Position numbers and translations under genes: made by a program. DNA of 64,000 nucleotides from Closterium sp. Naga37s-1 (lineage: Eukaryota; Streptophyta; Zygnematophyceae; Desmidiales; Closteriaceae): assembly GCA_947471745.1 (NCBI GenBank), contig CANJKZ010000768.1, positions 62,001-126,000 on the forward strand, in the 5' to 3' direction. Shown here one piece after another: positions 44,174 to 56,665 of the stretch. The notes beneath the pieces are model-generated. The model saw only the letters and a program-made list of their open reading frames with translations. It ran no database searches and was not told where the DNA came from. The first letter of the stretch is position 1. Each line of letters opens with the position of its first letter.

Positions 44174-45654
44174 GGTGCGATGGCGATCGGCAAAATAGTC
44201 TACAGGTAATAGAGACGTCTTAGTTGTTAGCAAAAGTTCAGCCAGATAGGGAACCTAAATCGGTCTATCTCAACGACTGAGAGTTTGGGAATCAGCGACT
44301 TCGGAGCGTTTAGCTACGGAGGATGCAGGACAACAGTAAATGACTAAATCCACTCGAGATAACGTACTACTATTTCGTCAAGGGACAGACAATACTATCG
44401 TATGTGCAGTTCGCTGAACCTAGTAATGCGGCGGAGAGAGTGTCAACTGAGCGAGAATTACTGAATACTGATCGTTTAAAAAATGCCGAGCCGAAATACA
44501 CGGAGTCGGGCACACGAACATGACGGGACGTTGACGAATGACGGGCCACCACCACACCATGGACATGAGGTAAGGAATAATACACACGAATGAAGGTTGC
44601 AAGTGACACAGCCTAGCCTATACGCTCCGACAGCCTGGGCTTGGCTGGGGCTGGAACATGCAACACCGCTTCAGAAGCATATTTGTTCCTGCTATCGTAC
44701 TATACCATTCTTATTTTGTAACAACCGTCTAAAACCTATTGTATTCACCGTGTTTGAACCATCCCTCCAAAACAATATTCCAACCGCAGGAATCCCACAT
44801 CCCCAGGAATCCCATCCATCCTGTCGCGTCCGAGGAATATTTTTCGACGACGCGCATTCCAGGCGTGACGAAATGCCAGGCTGACGCTGACGAGGCCCAC
44901 GTCACCGGACGCCCAACCTCAGCCAGTGCCACGGGCAGGGAATTTTTTACCACGAGGGTGGTGTTTGTCAGCTATGGCGCCCCCCGGTCACACGTACATT
45001 TTCGAGACCATGCCGCGCTTTTTCCGGAGTTTTCGGTTGCCCCATTGCTACAGTAGTTTCGCAATGAGAAATACACGTGCTGGCGGCGACGAGGCCAATT
45101 TATTGGTCCTGCTTCTGTTGACGGGCCGCAAGATGAGCAGTTTGGCCCGCTGATTTGGGATTCCACTTTGCGGAATATGCGCACAAATTCGCTCAATCGC
45201 TTGCGATGGGTCCGGCGACGCCTTACGACTGCAGTCAGAAAGTCGCTTCCAATAAATCGGCGTAGGACTCGAAACCAGCCAATAAACGGCTCACAATGTC
45301 GCTGAACTCATCCCCGTCATAACCTCGGCAAATTGCTGTCACGTCACTTTTACCATTCGCATTCTTGATTTATTGGCGGGCCTTCTTTGAAACAATAATT
45401 CCATCACCACTGCCTTAGTTCTCAACCCTTGGTTTATTGGAATCAAATTTGTGTTGACCCTCTCTTCCCGTGTTGGGTCATCAACTTTATGGACAAGGTG
45501 AGACCATAGCCCTGAACAAGAATATGCCAAACATAATGCATGGGGAGGATGGATACTTCTTCATATGCAATCATGAAAGATATTCCCATGGTAATGTTGA
45601 TACCATAGAATCCACACCACCGCTTCTTACATAAATATCTAAGCGTCTACATGA
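44174..45654. other. Intergenic
   Basis: Promoter side of the cystatin-like gene and 3' flank of the FAD oxidoreductase. Short ORFs only; none with a recognisable domain. Confidence 0.4.
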
Positions 45655-46158
45655 TCACGCTCTTTGAGCCAGCAAAGCTTCTGCTGCCCTTCTACCAGAA
45701 GCCAATGCTCCATCAAAAGTGGGGGAGCTCTTGTGATCTCCACACACATACACTCCCTCCCTCCCCCCCACTTCCACTTCCCCAGAGAAGTCAGTGGGAG
45801 GCCTTTGTCCCGGCTGAGCAAACGGAATCCTGTATGCCCGGAGCATCTTCCAAGCCTCCACTTCCTCCTTTCGGAACCAGCCTGCCAGCTCCGTACGGAC
45901 CCGGGCCTCAAGTTCAGCTTCGGTCCGGTCCTCATAGGTGCCGACTAGGGACACCGAAACCAGTGTCTTGCCCGGAGGAGCATAGGAGGGGGACACTACA
46001 CTGGGGAAGGAGAGGTTGTTGACAATGCCGCTACCGGAGCCGTTTAAAAAGAGGATGGGCTCGGAGACAGGGGCAGGGGAGTCTGACGCAAAGTAGAGAC
46101 ACACTGTGCTGCGGGGCTCTTGAGTGGCTATAGCAGAAGTGCTGCTAGCTGTGTCATC

Positions 46159-46189
<31 letters not shown>

Positions 46190-49100
46190 GCGCCGCTGCT
46201 GCTGCTGTCGCTACCTCCCTCCCCTAGAAGCAGCCTCTGAGCCACTGGTTGTTCCACTGCCACTATGACCCCTCCCTTGGCCAAAATCTTCTTCCCATCC
46301 TGCATCGTCAGCAGGCTCGGCACACCCGAACCAGCTTCCGAACCTTTGCCATCGGCTTCGTCGGTGGGAACAGCAGGCGAGATGGAGGAGACGGGGGAGT
46401 TGAGGCGGATGGAGTGGGAGGGAAGGCGAGAGGCGAGGTGAGAGGCGAGGGCTCCGATGCCGGATGAGGGGAGGGTGTTGGGTGCCAGGGCGAGCATGCG
46501 TAGCACAAACTCCATCAACCTGTGAAAGTTGTGTGGGGAGAGAGAGTGAGGGAGGAGAGGGAGGGATGAGATGTGAGGAACGAGAGAGGGAGAATGTGTC
46601 AGTGAGAAACAGGTCGAAAGGTTGGGGGTGATAGAGGAGACGGGGGAGTTGAGGCGGATGGAGTGGGAGGGGAGGCGAGAGGCGAGGTGAGAGGCGAGGG
46701 CTCCGATGCCGGATGAGGGGAGGGTGTTGGGTGCCAGTGCGAGCATGCGAAGCACAAACTCCATCAACCTGTGAAAGTTGTGGGAGGGGAGGGAGGAGCA
46801 TGGGGAATCTGTTAGTGGGAAAGAGAGGCGAGGTGAGAGGCGAGGGCTCCGATGCCGGATGAGGGGAGGGTGTTGGGTGCCAGTGCGAGCATGTGTAGCA
46901 CAAACTCCATCAACCTGCGGGGGAGGGAAAAGGGGGGAAGGGGGGAGGAAGCGAGGGGAGGAAGGGAGGAGCGTGGGGAATATGTTAGTGGGAAAGAGAG
47001 GCGAGGTGAGAGGCGAGGGCTCCGATGCCGGATGAGGGGAGGGTGTTGGGTGCCAGTGCGAGCATGCGTAGCACAAACTCCATCAACCTGGGATGGAAGG
47101 GGGGAGAGGGAGGGGGATGTGAGCGAAGGAGAAGAGTGTGGAGGGGGAGTGTGAGGGAGGAGAGTAGGATGACTGGTTAGTGGAGGAGCGAGTGCGGGGA
47201 AGATGGGACGTGCAATCGGCGAGGGGTGAGGCGAGATGCAAAGGCTCGTGTGCTGTGTGTGGGGAGGGTGTTTGGTGCCAGGACTAATGCATCTTTTGTC
47301 CTTAACAAGGCAAATGCATTTAACAGGTGCAAGAGCATACCTAGAGGAAGTGCTTAGCTCGTTATCAAAGAAGATCCCTCCAAGAAAGGGACGGAAGAAG
47401 CGGTCGATCATCTGACACGGCCGGCATGTGCGTATCAGTGGGAGGGAATAGGTCAATCAGGAAAGAAGGGAAACATAAGAAAGAAGAAATGAGGGCAGGA
47501 ACGCAAGGGACAGCGGAATGACGAGGGAGCGGCCGTTGTCAGCTCCGAGAAAGCTCTGCCGAGCTGGTTGTCAAAGAATCTCCTTCCGAGAAACGCACAA
47601 AAGAAGCGGCCAATTACCTGGCAGGGGGGAATGAATGGGAAGGAAGAGACCAAAGAGGAGAAAATGAGTCGGTTTTTGAGTCGACTCAAAAATGAATGGG
47701 AAGGAGGAGACCAAAGAGGAGAAAGTGAAAAGAAACGTCACGTCGGAGTAGGGGTTGTGAATATCCAGAACCCTTGCTTCTTGGTCTCAAGTGTCGACTC
47801 GGTGCTGCTCTCGCCTGGAATATCCAGGCGCTACTGGTAGTAGAGCTGAGATTCCAGGCCAGTCATGTCGAGCTGTTGAAGCAGATACCTTGTGAGAGAA
47901 CCCGTACTTGTTATTCTCATATGCCTCGATGTTGCTCTCAGCTGCTGTGAGAATGGAAGACACGAGAGTGGAAAGAATTCTTCACGCACCGATTGGATAA
48001 CCGTTGCTTCGTGAGTGCTTATTCAATGCTGCTCCGTGGAGCTGAAAGAATTTCTTCCAGGGACGTGGAGACGGCTTTGAGGCACAGCAGCCCCACGCGC
48101 AGCCTGTCAAGGTGGTACGAGTTGGTGCAAGTCTATAGAAGAACATACCTCGTTGGAGAACCCTTGCTTCTTGAGCGCCTCCTCAATGCTGCTCTCTGGT
48201 GCTGCTAAAATTCCTTCCACAGGCGTGGACACGGCTTTCAGGCGCAGCAACCCCACACGCAGTTTGTCAAAGACAGAGCCGATGGGGTTGAAGAGGGAGG
48301 AGAGGCCGTCTGATGTGTGACGGAAAGGGTCTGCCACCCTGGGAGGGAAGAAGAGGGAATTGGGAGCAGGAAGCAGGGAGAACGGAGCATTTAAGGCGCA
48401 GCAGCCCCACGCGCAGTTAGTCAAAGACAGAGCCGATGGGGTTGAAGAGGGAGGAGAGGCCGTCTGAGGTGTGACGGAAAGGGTCTGCTACCCTGGGAGG
48501 CCGGGGAGGGGAATGGAATGGGAGGGAGAACGGTGCATTGAGCACAGCTTTACGGCAAAGCAGCCCCATGCGCAGTTTGTCAAAGACAGAGCCGACGGAT
48601 GGGGTTGAAGAGAGAGGAGAGGGCGTCCGAGGTGTGGCGGAAGGGGTCTGCCACCCTGGGAGGGGGGGGGAACAGCGGGTGGGGGAGTGGTAGCCGTGAA
48701 GTAGAAGGGCCTGAGCACGAGTAGAAGTAGCGAGGGTCTTCTTTGTTTTGAGTCGACTCAAAACACGGCTCATTTCACGCGGATTATACGCGGAGAAGTT
48801 GTTTGCTGCTGAGCATGAGTACAAGTAGAGAGGGTCTTCTTTGTTTTGAGTCTTCTTGATTGCGTGAAACGCATGAGATAGTCCCTCTCACCTCTCACCT
48901 GTGCGGAGAGCCCACCTCTCACCTGTGCGGAGAGCCCACCTCTCACCTGTGCAAGGCGCCCACCTCTCACCTGTGCAAGGCGCCCACCTCTCACCTGTGC
49001 AAGGCACCTCCGAAACACACGAGAGCGCCCGAGTAGAAAGGCCCGAGGCTCGCATCGGAAAAAATGCACCCCAGTACCCCCCAGTGCCCCCCTCACCCCC

Positions 49101-50340
49101 TCTCTCCCCCTGTGCAGGCAAGGTACCCCCCTATGAAAGGTCTCCTACCTGAATCACCCCCACGAGCCTCACCTGTGGAAGGATCCTCCGAACCACACAA
49201 GAGCGCCCGAGTAGAAAGGCCTGAGGTTCGGCCTTGTATCTGAACTAACCCACAAGCCTCCAAACACCCCCAGGAGCCTCACCTGTGGAAGGAGCCTCAC
49301 CTGTGGAAGGAGCCTCACCTGTGGAAGGAGCCTCACCTGTGGAAGGAGCCTCACCTGTGGAAGGAGCCTCACCTGTGGAAGGAGCCTCACCTGTGGAAGG
49401 AGCCTCCGAACCACACGAGAGCGCCCGAGTAGAAAGGCCTGAGGTCCAGCGCCTCGTAGTCCATCACCTGCTGTGCCTCGGGGTAGGCTGGATTGGGAGG
49501 GGGAGGGATGAGATGGAAGGTAATGGGAGGGCGGTGATGGGGAGGGAGTAAGGACGAGAGAGGGAGGGCGGTGATGGGGAGGGAGTAAGGACGAGAGAGG
49601 GAGGGCGGTGATGGGGAGGGTGTAAGGACGAGAGAGGGAGGGCGGTGATGGAGGAATGGGGTGGCCATGGGAGGGCCCGAGTAGAAGGGCCTGAGGTCCA
49701 GCGCCTCGTAGTCCATCACCTGCTGTGCCTCGGGGTAGGCTGGAGTGGGTAGGAGGGAGTGGGAGAAAGGTGTAAGAGGAATGTGACTCGGGGAGGCAGG
49801 AGGTAAGATAGACGCAAGAAGGAAGGGCGAGGGGAGGATGGAGAATGTGAGCGCCTGAGCAGAAGGGCCTGAGGTCCAGCGCTTCGTAGTCCATCACCTG
49901 CTGTGCCTCGGGGTAGGCTGGAGTGGGTAGGAGGGAGGAGGGGTGGGCGGGGAATGCGGTAGAAGGAAGGGAAAGGGAAAACTGGGAGCGCCTGATTAGA
50001 AGGGCCTGAGGTCCAACGCCTCGTAGTCCATCACCTGCTGTGCCTCGGGGTAGGCTGGGGGTAGTGGGGGGAAGGGGCGTGGAGGAGGGGGGGAGAGGGT
50101 GGTAAGGGAGGATGATAAGGGCGGCAAGGGAGGATGGAGAGGAAGCAAGGGAGGATGGGGAGGAAGCAAGGGAGGATGGGGAGGCACACTCATCCCCCTA
50201 CCTGAGAGGAAGATTTGAAAGCTGTGGTTGAGGAGAAACCCGTCCACCTCGTCAGTGCGCTGCGCACGCGCCCTCCCACCCCGTCTGCAGCCTCCAGCCC
50301 CACACACGCCACCCCTGCCTCCTGCAGTGCTGCTGCTCAC

Positions 50341-50390
<50 letters not shown>

Positions 50391-52560
50391 CTGCTGCCCA
50401 GGTCAGACACCAGAGATTGTCTCACCTGAGAGGAAGATTTGAAAGCCCCGGTCCAGGAGAAACCCGTCCAAATCATCAGTGCGCACTGCTGCTGCCGTAC
50501 CTGAAGCTGGGCGCACTCACGCCTGGGATCGTACCTTCAAGGAAGATCTGGAAGCCCCGGTCCAGGAGGAACCCGTCCACTTGGTCAGTACGCACGCGCC
50601 CCCCCACCCCACCCTGTCCAGTTCGCCAGCAGCAGCCGCAGCACCAGCAGCGAGGGGTGTATGTATAAAATCATCAAGTGTCCCTACCTGAGAGGAAGAT
50701 CTGGAAGCCCCTGTCCAGGAGGAATCCGTCCACTTCATCTGTGCGCACGCGCCCTCCCACCCCGTCTGACGCCTCCAGCACCACACAAGGCACCCCGGCT
50801 TCCTGCAGCGCTACCGCTGCTCGAAGCCCTGCGAGTCCCGCTCCGATGATCACCACGTCCAGCTCCTCGGGGGGCTCTGAGGGTGTGGAATGGAAGGAGA
50901 GGGCAAGTGAGAGAGATAGTGAATGAGGGAGAGCAAGGGTGAACGTCCATCAGCAGCCTTCATCTGCACCCCCGCCTCCTGTAGTGCCACTGCTGCCCGC
51001 AGCCCTGCCAGCCCCGCTCCAATGATCACCACGTCCAGCTCCTCTGGGGGCTCTGTGGGTGTGGAATGGAAGGAGAGGGAAAGAGGGAGAGAGTGAGTAA
51101 GAGAGGGCGCGGGTAAGAGAGCCCTTCCAGCTCCACCGCTGCCCGCAGCCCCGCCAGCCATGCTCAGATGATCACCACGTCCAGCTCCTCGGGTCGAGAG
51201 GCTCTGAGAAGAGGGAAGGGACGGTGAGGGAAGTGACAGGAGTAAGTGAGGAAGTGAGTGAGTTAGAGGATTGAGCAAATTGCGAGTGAGAGGGAGTGAG
51301 AGAGGGAGTGCACAACACCCGCCTTCCCCCACCCCCCCCCCCCAACCCCCCCTCCTGCAGCTCAATGAACGAGCCAAAACCTGGCCTTTCTTGTACTTTG
51401 AGTCAGTTTCTTAGGCTTTCATTGTATTCTTCTTATGTGAACACCAACTGACCTTCCTTGGCTACTTCAGGCTCCGCTCCTGCGACACTCTCTTCCAAAG
51501 CTCCCTCATGCTCAATCTCCCAACTAGTCTTTACCCCTTCTATAACTCAGCTCTTTTTTTTTTCCTTAAAAACACACCAACTGACCTTCCTTGGCCACTT
51601 CAGGCTCCGCTTCTGTCACATTTTCTTCCAAATCTCCCCCGCTCTCAACGTCCTATCTCGACTTTACCCCCTAAATGACTACGCATGTTTCTTCCTTATC
51701 AGCACACCCTTATAAGCCCATCAACTGACCTTCCTTGACCACTTCTGGCTCCGGCTCTGTCACATTCTCTTCCAAAGCTCCCTCGCTCTCAATCTCCGAA
51801 CTCGTCTTCACCCCTTACATAATCACTCTTGTTTTCTTCCGTATGAGCATACTAACTGACCTTCCTTGACCACTTCAGGCTCCGCTTCGGTGACGTCCTC
51901 TTCCGAAGCTCCCTCACTCTCTGCCTCCAATCTCGTCTTCACCCCTTGAATGCTCTGCTCACTCTTATTTCTTCCCTATGAGCCTACTAACTGACCTTCC
52001 TTGACCACTTCGGGCTCCGGCGCTGTCACATTCTCTTCCGAAGCTCCCTCGCTCTCAACCTCCGACCTCGACTTTACCCCCTAAATGACTACGCATGTTT
52101 CTTCCTTATCAGCACACCCTTACAAGCACATTATCTGACCTTCCTTGACCACTTCGGGCTCCAGCGCTGTCACATTCTCTTCCAAAGCTCCCTCGCTCTC
52201 AATCTCCGAACTCGTCTTCACCTCCGTCTCTCCCTTCTTTCCGAACAATCCGTCCAGATTCGGCAGCTTCAGCCATCCGAAAAAGCCGGAGCCTTCCGAG
52301 CTCGCATCATTGGTCGAATTGTCGGAGCTTCCAGTGCTGCTCGCACGGACGACACGTATGCAATGTGACTCGCGACGTGGCTGACGTGGCACCTGCACGA
52401 AGGCGACTGCGCTGCGCAATGGCGGAGAACGCGCAACGAGAGAGGCTCGTGCTGACGTGGCTGCGGTGCTTAGTGGCCTCGACAGATGACGGTTTATCGC
52501 ATTGCCTGGACTTATGGCTGCTGTTTGAGCAGCCGAGCAGGCGGCGCGAACGGCAGCCAT
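45655..52560 (-). CDS. Plastid-targeted FAD-dependent oxidoreductase (amine oxidase/phytoene-desaturase-like)
   Basis: First exon 52140-52560: a Ser/Ala/Arg-rich transit peptide (MAAVRAACSAAQ to CIRVVRASS) then an acidic linker ending EPEVVKEG. The fullest FAD-binding block (50690-50880) reads ELDVVIIGAGLAGLRAAVAL, CVVLEASDGVGGRVRTDEVD and FLLDRGFQIFLS. Later exons encode YPEAQQVMDYEALDLRPFYS with GALVWFGGSFHR; VADPFRHTSDGLSSLFNPIG with KLRVGLLRLKAV; RFFRPFLGGIFFDNEL; and the long last exon (45655-46519) with LMEFVLRMLALAPNTLPSSG, a Ser run and the closing FAD motif GVYVCGDHKSSPTFDGALAS. By motif this is a two-dinucleotide-binding flavoprotein; substrate unknown. Exon echoes are extreme: linker exon about six, GxGxxG exon three, GGRVRTDE exon four, YPEAQQ exon four or more, FRHTSDG exon four, RFFxxFLG exon two, LMEFVLRM exon four. 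Confidence 0.8.
47673..47692. repeat. 20-bp palindrome between 37-bp direct repeats
   Basis: TTTTTGAGTCGACTCAAAAA. Left repeat 47631-47668 and right repeat 47692-47728 (ATGAATGGGAAGGAAGAGAC and on) differ at about two positions. Confidence 0.95.
48745..48764. repeat. 20-bp palindrome in a duplicated segment
   Basis: GTTTTGAGTCGACTCAAAAC. The flank GAGCACGAGTAGAAGTAGCG with AGGGTCTTCTTTG (48713-48745) recurs diverged at 48811-48843, where only half of the palindrome (TTTTGAGTC) follows. Confidence 0.92.
48889..49008 (-). repeat. 24-bp minisatellite of a 5' splice site (5 copies)
   Basis: Unit CACCTCTCACCTGTGCAAGG plus CGCC; on the coding strand each copy reads TTGCACAG|GTGAGAGGTG, an exon end with a strong donor. 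Confidence 0.93.
49273..49398 (-). repeat. 18-bp minisatellite of a 5' splice site (7 copies)
   Basis: Unit GGAGCCTCACCTGTGGAA. On the coding strand it reads TTCCACAG|GTGAGGCTCC, the end of the exon encoding GGSFHR with its donor. Intact exon echo adjoins at 49399-49485. Confidence 0.95.
50346..50397. repeat. CTG trinucleotide repeat
   Basis: About 17 CTG units (CAG on the gene strand) between exon echoes of the FAD oxidoreductase. Confidence 0.95.
51440..52139 (-). repeat. Five echoes of the transit-peptide linker exon end
   Basis: Copies of the GAAGCGGAGCCTGAAGTGGT-type exon end plus AAGGAAG|GTCAG donor around 51452, 51575, 51725, 51860 and 51995, spaced about 115-150 bp and clearly diverged. 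Confidence 0.88.
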
Positions 52561-52715
52561 TATTGCTGGCGAGAGAAGCAAGGACGAGACGTGAGGCAAT
52601 CAGAAAATGTGAGGCAGTAATGCCAGTCTGACAAGCTGCTGAAACATGAACTTGGCTCATCTCCCTAGATTGCTGATGCGTTCAAAGAGTCTCGATTGAC
52701 TGACTATCCCCGTTG

Positions 52716-53250
52716 CTGAATTCCCGATGGGGAAAGTATATCCCAGATCCTTACTTTCAAAATTCTCTCATATTTCGCCCCAGATTTACTCAAAAAGCAC
52801 CAATTTCTATAGCTTCTCTCACGCGAGGCCCAAAGTATGTTCAAAACTGGTCCTCCAGGGGGAAGTTTTCGACACGTGTCCATTTTCGCGTCAGTTCATT
52901 TTCGACGGGGTAAAAAAAATAAAACCCCTAGGGAACCAGGACACATTTCCGGGAAGGATCAACCCTGAACACGGAGACTCGCTTGGTGTTTAGGGTTGAT
53001 CCCTCCCGAAAATGTGTCCTGGTTCCCTAGGAGTTTTATGTTTTTTACCCCGTCGAAAAAAAACCGACGCAAAAATGGACACGTGTCGAAAAGTTTGCTC
53101 CGCAGGACCAGTTTTGAACATACTTTGGGCCTCGCGTGAGTGAAATCCCTGAAATTCATACTTTTGAGTAAACCTGGGGATAAATGTGAGAGAATTCTGA
53201 AAGTAAGGAGCTGGGATGTACTTTCCCTTTCTGATGTTTGGAATTCCAGC
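52716..53250. mobile_element. Long foldback (inverted-repeat) element, about 535 bp
   Basis: Left arm from about 52716 and right arm to about 53250 are complementary over some 240 bp each with moderate mismatch: GGGAAAGTATATCCCAGATC against the complement of the right end, TTTCGACACGTGTCCATTTT, GAACCAGGACACATTT, and GGATCAACCCTGAACAC against GTGTTTAGGGTTGATCC near the centre. Arms meet across about 13 bases near 52985. No ORF. Consistent with a foldback/MITE-like element or a hairpin RNA locus; no clear target duplication was found. Confidence 0.85.
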
Positions 53251-54298
53251 ATCTGCAAACCTCAGGAATCTAGAGTGGGTATAGAGTGGTGGAAAACTCT
53301 GGTGAAAGGGACTCTGGTGTGACCTCGAAGTTGCCGTGTTTCATTACCATCCACTCGTCACTTTCCCTGGTGGAATCTCCTCGTGGTTCTAGGGCTGACG
53401 CGTGTTGGCCTCTGGATGGCTTGGCCACGTATTCAAGATCTTCAGCTTCTAGTTCAACTTTATAGCAGATGTTTTTTGCGGTGTACCAAACGTATTGCGT
53501 AAAGGAGCTGGTTAGAGCGGATCAGTATGTAAAAGCACAGGCGGGCACGAGCTCGCATGTGGCTTGCAGCACACTGGTTGCCACTTTGCCCACCACCATT
53601 GGTCAGGAGCTTCCAAAATCCTCCGAAACCACTGGACTCGATTCCCATTTGCAGAAAAAAAGCCACACAAGCTTGCATTTTGGCTCACTCGCTACACGCA
53701 GCGGGCACAAATTCCGAGCCCCAAATCCAATACTGTAACAAGATTCCCGAAGCATGTCAATAACGAAGAGATCCCCCCCCCTTCCTCCCCCTCCGCCCTA
53801 GCAAGCGCGTTCACCTTTCCTCCACACTTCTTCCCCCTTCAGATAGTCTCCCTGTTTCCCCCTTCCTTTCCCTTCCACCATCACCCTCATCCCCCCGCCA
53901 CAGAATTTCCCTCTGATCTTTCCCCGCAAATCATAGACATGATCGTCTACAGTATAATCTGTCGGTCTAATGCGGTGCACAGATGTTCTTTCTGGTTATA
54001 AACTTTTGAACCGCGATAATCCGTACGGTAACTAATTGCTCCCTCATTTTTCCAGCTTCACATCCACACTTCATCCCAACAAACCCCCACTTTCTGCTTC
54101 TACCCCTTTAGCTCCCTACAGAGCTTTTAGGTTCCTGCTTCTTGAAGGCTAGGCCTTTCTTGAAGCTTGCACGGGCTTCTGGATCATCGTTATCCAGCTC
54201 CTTCTTCGCGTGCGTGCTCTTACACACGCTCTAGGGCTTGCATTAAGCGTAGCACTCCTTAGCACCCATCTCCTTCTCCTTAGCACAAATTCATAACC
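53251..54298. other. Intergenic with divergent promoters
   Basis: Between the foldback element and COX5b; pyrimidine-rich stretch 53770-53920. No gene seen. Confidence 0.4.
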
Positions 54299-56132
54299 AT
54301 GTGGAGGCAAGCCGGCGCTCGCCTGTCGCTGGTTGCGCGCCAATCGCTTCAGCGCAGCCGCTCCGCCGCGCTCCCCGCATGGAATAGCCTCGTTGCAGAG
54401 AGTGCGCCGGCTGGTGCGGGCCGGAGCGTTACAGACAGGCTCGTTCACAGCGGATGGCTCTCCCAGACCCCCTTCGCCCTCCGCGCAGCCTCCCCCGCAG
54501 GTTAGGGTTAGGATCGGAAAAAACAGAGACAAGTTAGATAATGAGATACTTTCTTTGGTGTAGATCTTTTGGGTTCGGTGTTTAAAGGTTACCATGAGCT
54601 ACGTCTAGATTAATATGTAGATTTCGACCTAATATCTATTATTCCTTTAATCTACAAAATGCAGTGGCCACGAAGGACGTTTCTGATGATCTGGAGCATG
54701 CTACTGGACTCGAGAGGGAGGAGCTGGCTGCTGAGCTGGAGGTACGCCTTTTTCTACAATAATAATTAGACACTTCGATCCTTTGTAGAAACATCATTTT
54801 TTGAGAGGGAGGAACTGCGGAGCTGGAAGTAGAGTCAGGCTGATTAGACACAGCGAAGTTGTATTGCGTTACATTTCTGGGTTACGTCATTTTTTTTTTC
54901 CATGGGGAATAAGGCTTCTTGATTTTAGATCGGGCCAACTTCAGTCTCGTAGGCTTTTTTTTTTCATTCTCTCTCTGCCACGTATCATTGCGAGCGTTTT
55001 GTTAACCGTTTGCAAGCCGGTTCTGGTCTGCTTTCTCTACTGCAGGGAAAGGAGCGCTTCGAGCTGGAGCCTCCTCGCGGTCCCTTCGGAACAGAGGTAC
55101 CTTGTAGGAACCTTATGTGAACCTGTAAAAATGTGTCGTTTTTCGCCATTTCAATGGTTTGCTGAAAGACACACAATGGTTCAACATTTTCCTTCATGGC
55201 TGGTCTGTCTTCCTTGCTGCTGTACACACTACCTCTCACCAAACCTCGAGGCATTGGACCTTGAGAGTCCGATGGAATTTGCGCGTAGCTTACGCAGTCA
55301 CCCTTGCGTGTTTCTTTTGCACGGCATGTCATCGGAGTCATTATCTTTTTTGATCTCATAATGTTCTGATTTTTGTTATTTTTCGTCTCTGTCATGCTTT
55401 TTTACTCAGGATGCTCCTGCGATTGTGGAGGCTCAGTTCGACGAGCGTCTCGTTGGCTGCTCTGGCGGGGTTGGCGGTGAGTGATTCTTCAAGTGACGTC
55501 CTTTTGAGGGGCCAAAATCTATCGTGTTTCTTGTTCAACCCCGTTTCTCGGTCCATGTCTCAGACAGTTTCCCTGACAGTGTTCCCGTAACCCGACCGTC
55601 TACCAAAGCCCGGCATGATGTAGGCTGGGTCAGGCTCATAAAAGAACTTAGTCGTTCCGCAATATATTGCGTCTGTCATAGCGGATGAGCACGAGCACGA
55701 TTCCTTCACCATTCTCCATTCTCCATTCCCTTTCACCTTCACGATTCCTCTTCTAACCTTGAGCAGAGGAGGAGCATGATGTCGTGTGGTTCAAGCTGGC
55801 AAAGGACTCCAACCACTCCTGCAGCGTCTGCGGTCAAGTCTTTAAGGTGATAATGGTGGCAGGAACAGTTTTGTTTGCATTATTCGCACAACGCCTTCAA
55901 GCTCCATTCTGTCCCGTCTTTTCTTTCTGGATTTTTTCCTCTTATATGTGATTATTTGTAACACCATTGACGTCGTGTTCCCAGACCATCCCATCTGATT
56001 CTTTGGTCGGCATCGCCATTGTGAGAAGTGCTAATACCGTAACCTGTTATTCTCGCTTGTTACCCTATTTCTCTTCATTGCCTGCAGCTGAAGGTCGTTG
56101 GCCCAGGAGGTATTCCCGGCCACCACCACTGA
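54299..56132 (+). CDS. COX5B: Cytochrome c oxidase subunit 5b, mitochondrial
   Basis: Zinc-binding nuclear subunit of respiratory complex IV in the inner mitochondrial membrane. Six exons join in phase: 54299-54500, 54665-54741, 55046-55096, 55410-55476, 55767-55846 and 56088-56132, giving about 173 residues, a normal plant length. Exon 1 (MWRQAGARLSLVARQSLQRS) is an amphipathic, Arg/Ser-rich mitochondrial presequence. Exons 2-3 give LEREELAAELEGKERFELEP and PRGPFGTE. Exons 4-6 give VEAQFDERLVGCSGGVG, EEEHDVVWFKLAKDSNHSCS with VCGQVFK, and LKVVGPGGIPGHHH. The Cys of VGCSGG and the CSVC pair are the zinc ligands expected for the family. An echo of the exon 2 end lies at about 54803-54830. Confidence 0.93.
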
Positions 56133-56665
56133 TCGGCTTGCTGGCTGGCGGGTAACAAAGCACCACCGTGTATCACAAGTCATTGTAATGAGATGACGGT
56201 TGTGTCATCTTCTCTCAAGACCTTGTGCGGATTGACTGCTCAGGAAGATGGAGCAGAGATGAGTTAGCCTTGCAATTAGGGCTAAGATTTCTCAATACTA
56301 AAGTCGGGAAAGACCGTATTAGGCATGTCAGTCACGTTCTCGTCGCGTCACCTCTCGCCATCAGTCATACTCCATTCCACCCGCTTCCATATCAATCTTC
56401 ATCCATCACCCTCCTGCGTATCCACCTGTTTCTGTCCTAGTTAGGACTCGGTTGTCAATAGTGCTTGTTAACTTGTTGCAATTGTAATGAATATGCCAAC
56501 TGGTTTGAATTTCTCCTGTCCCGCATCTGCCATGATACTATGTACCTCATGTTTTGAAATACCTTCCAACATGGCAAGTTTTGCAGCTACAAAGCACCCG
56601 CTACAAACAGGCGAAACCACTTCTGAATCTACTGGTACTATGTGGCATGTGTTAATGTGCCTTTG
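56133..56665. other. Intergenic, convergent gene ends
   Basis: Between COX5b and the polyprenol reductase stop. No gene seen. Confidence 0.45.
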
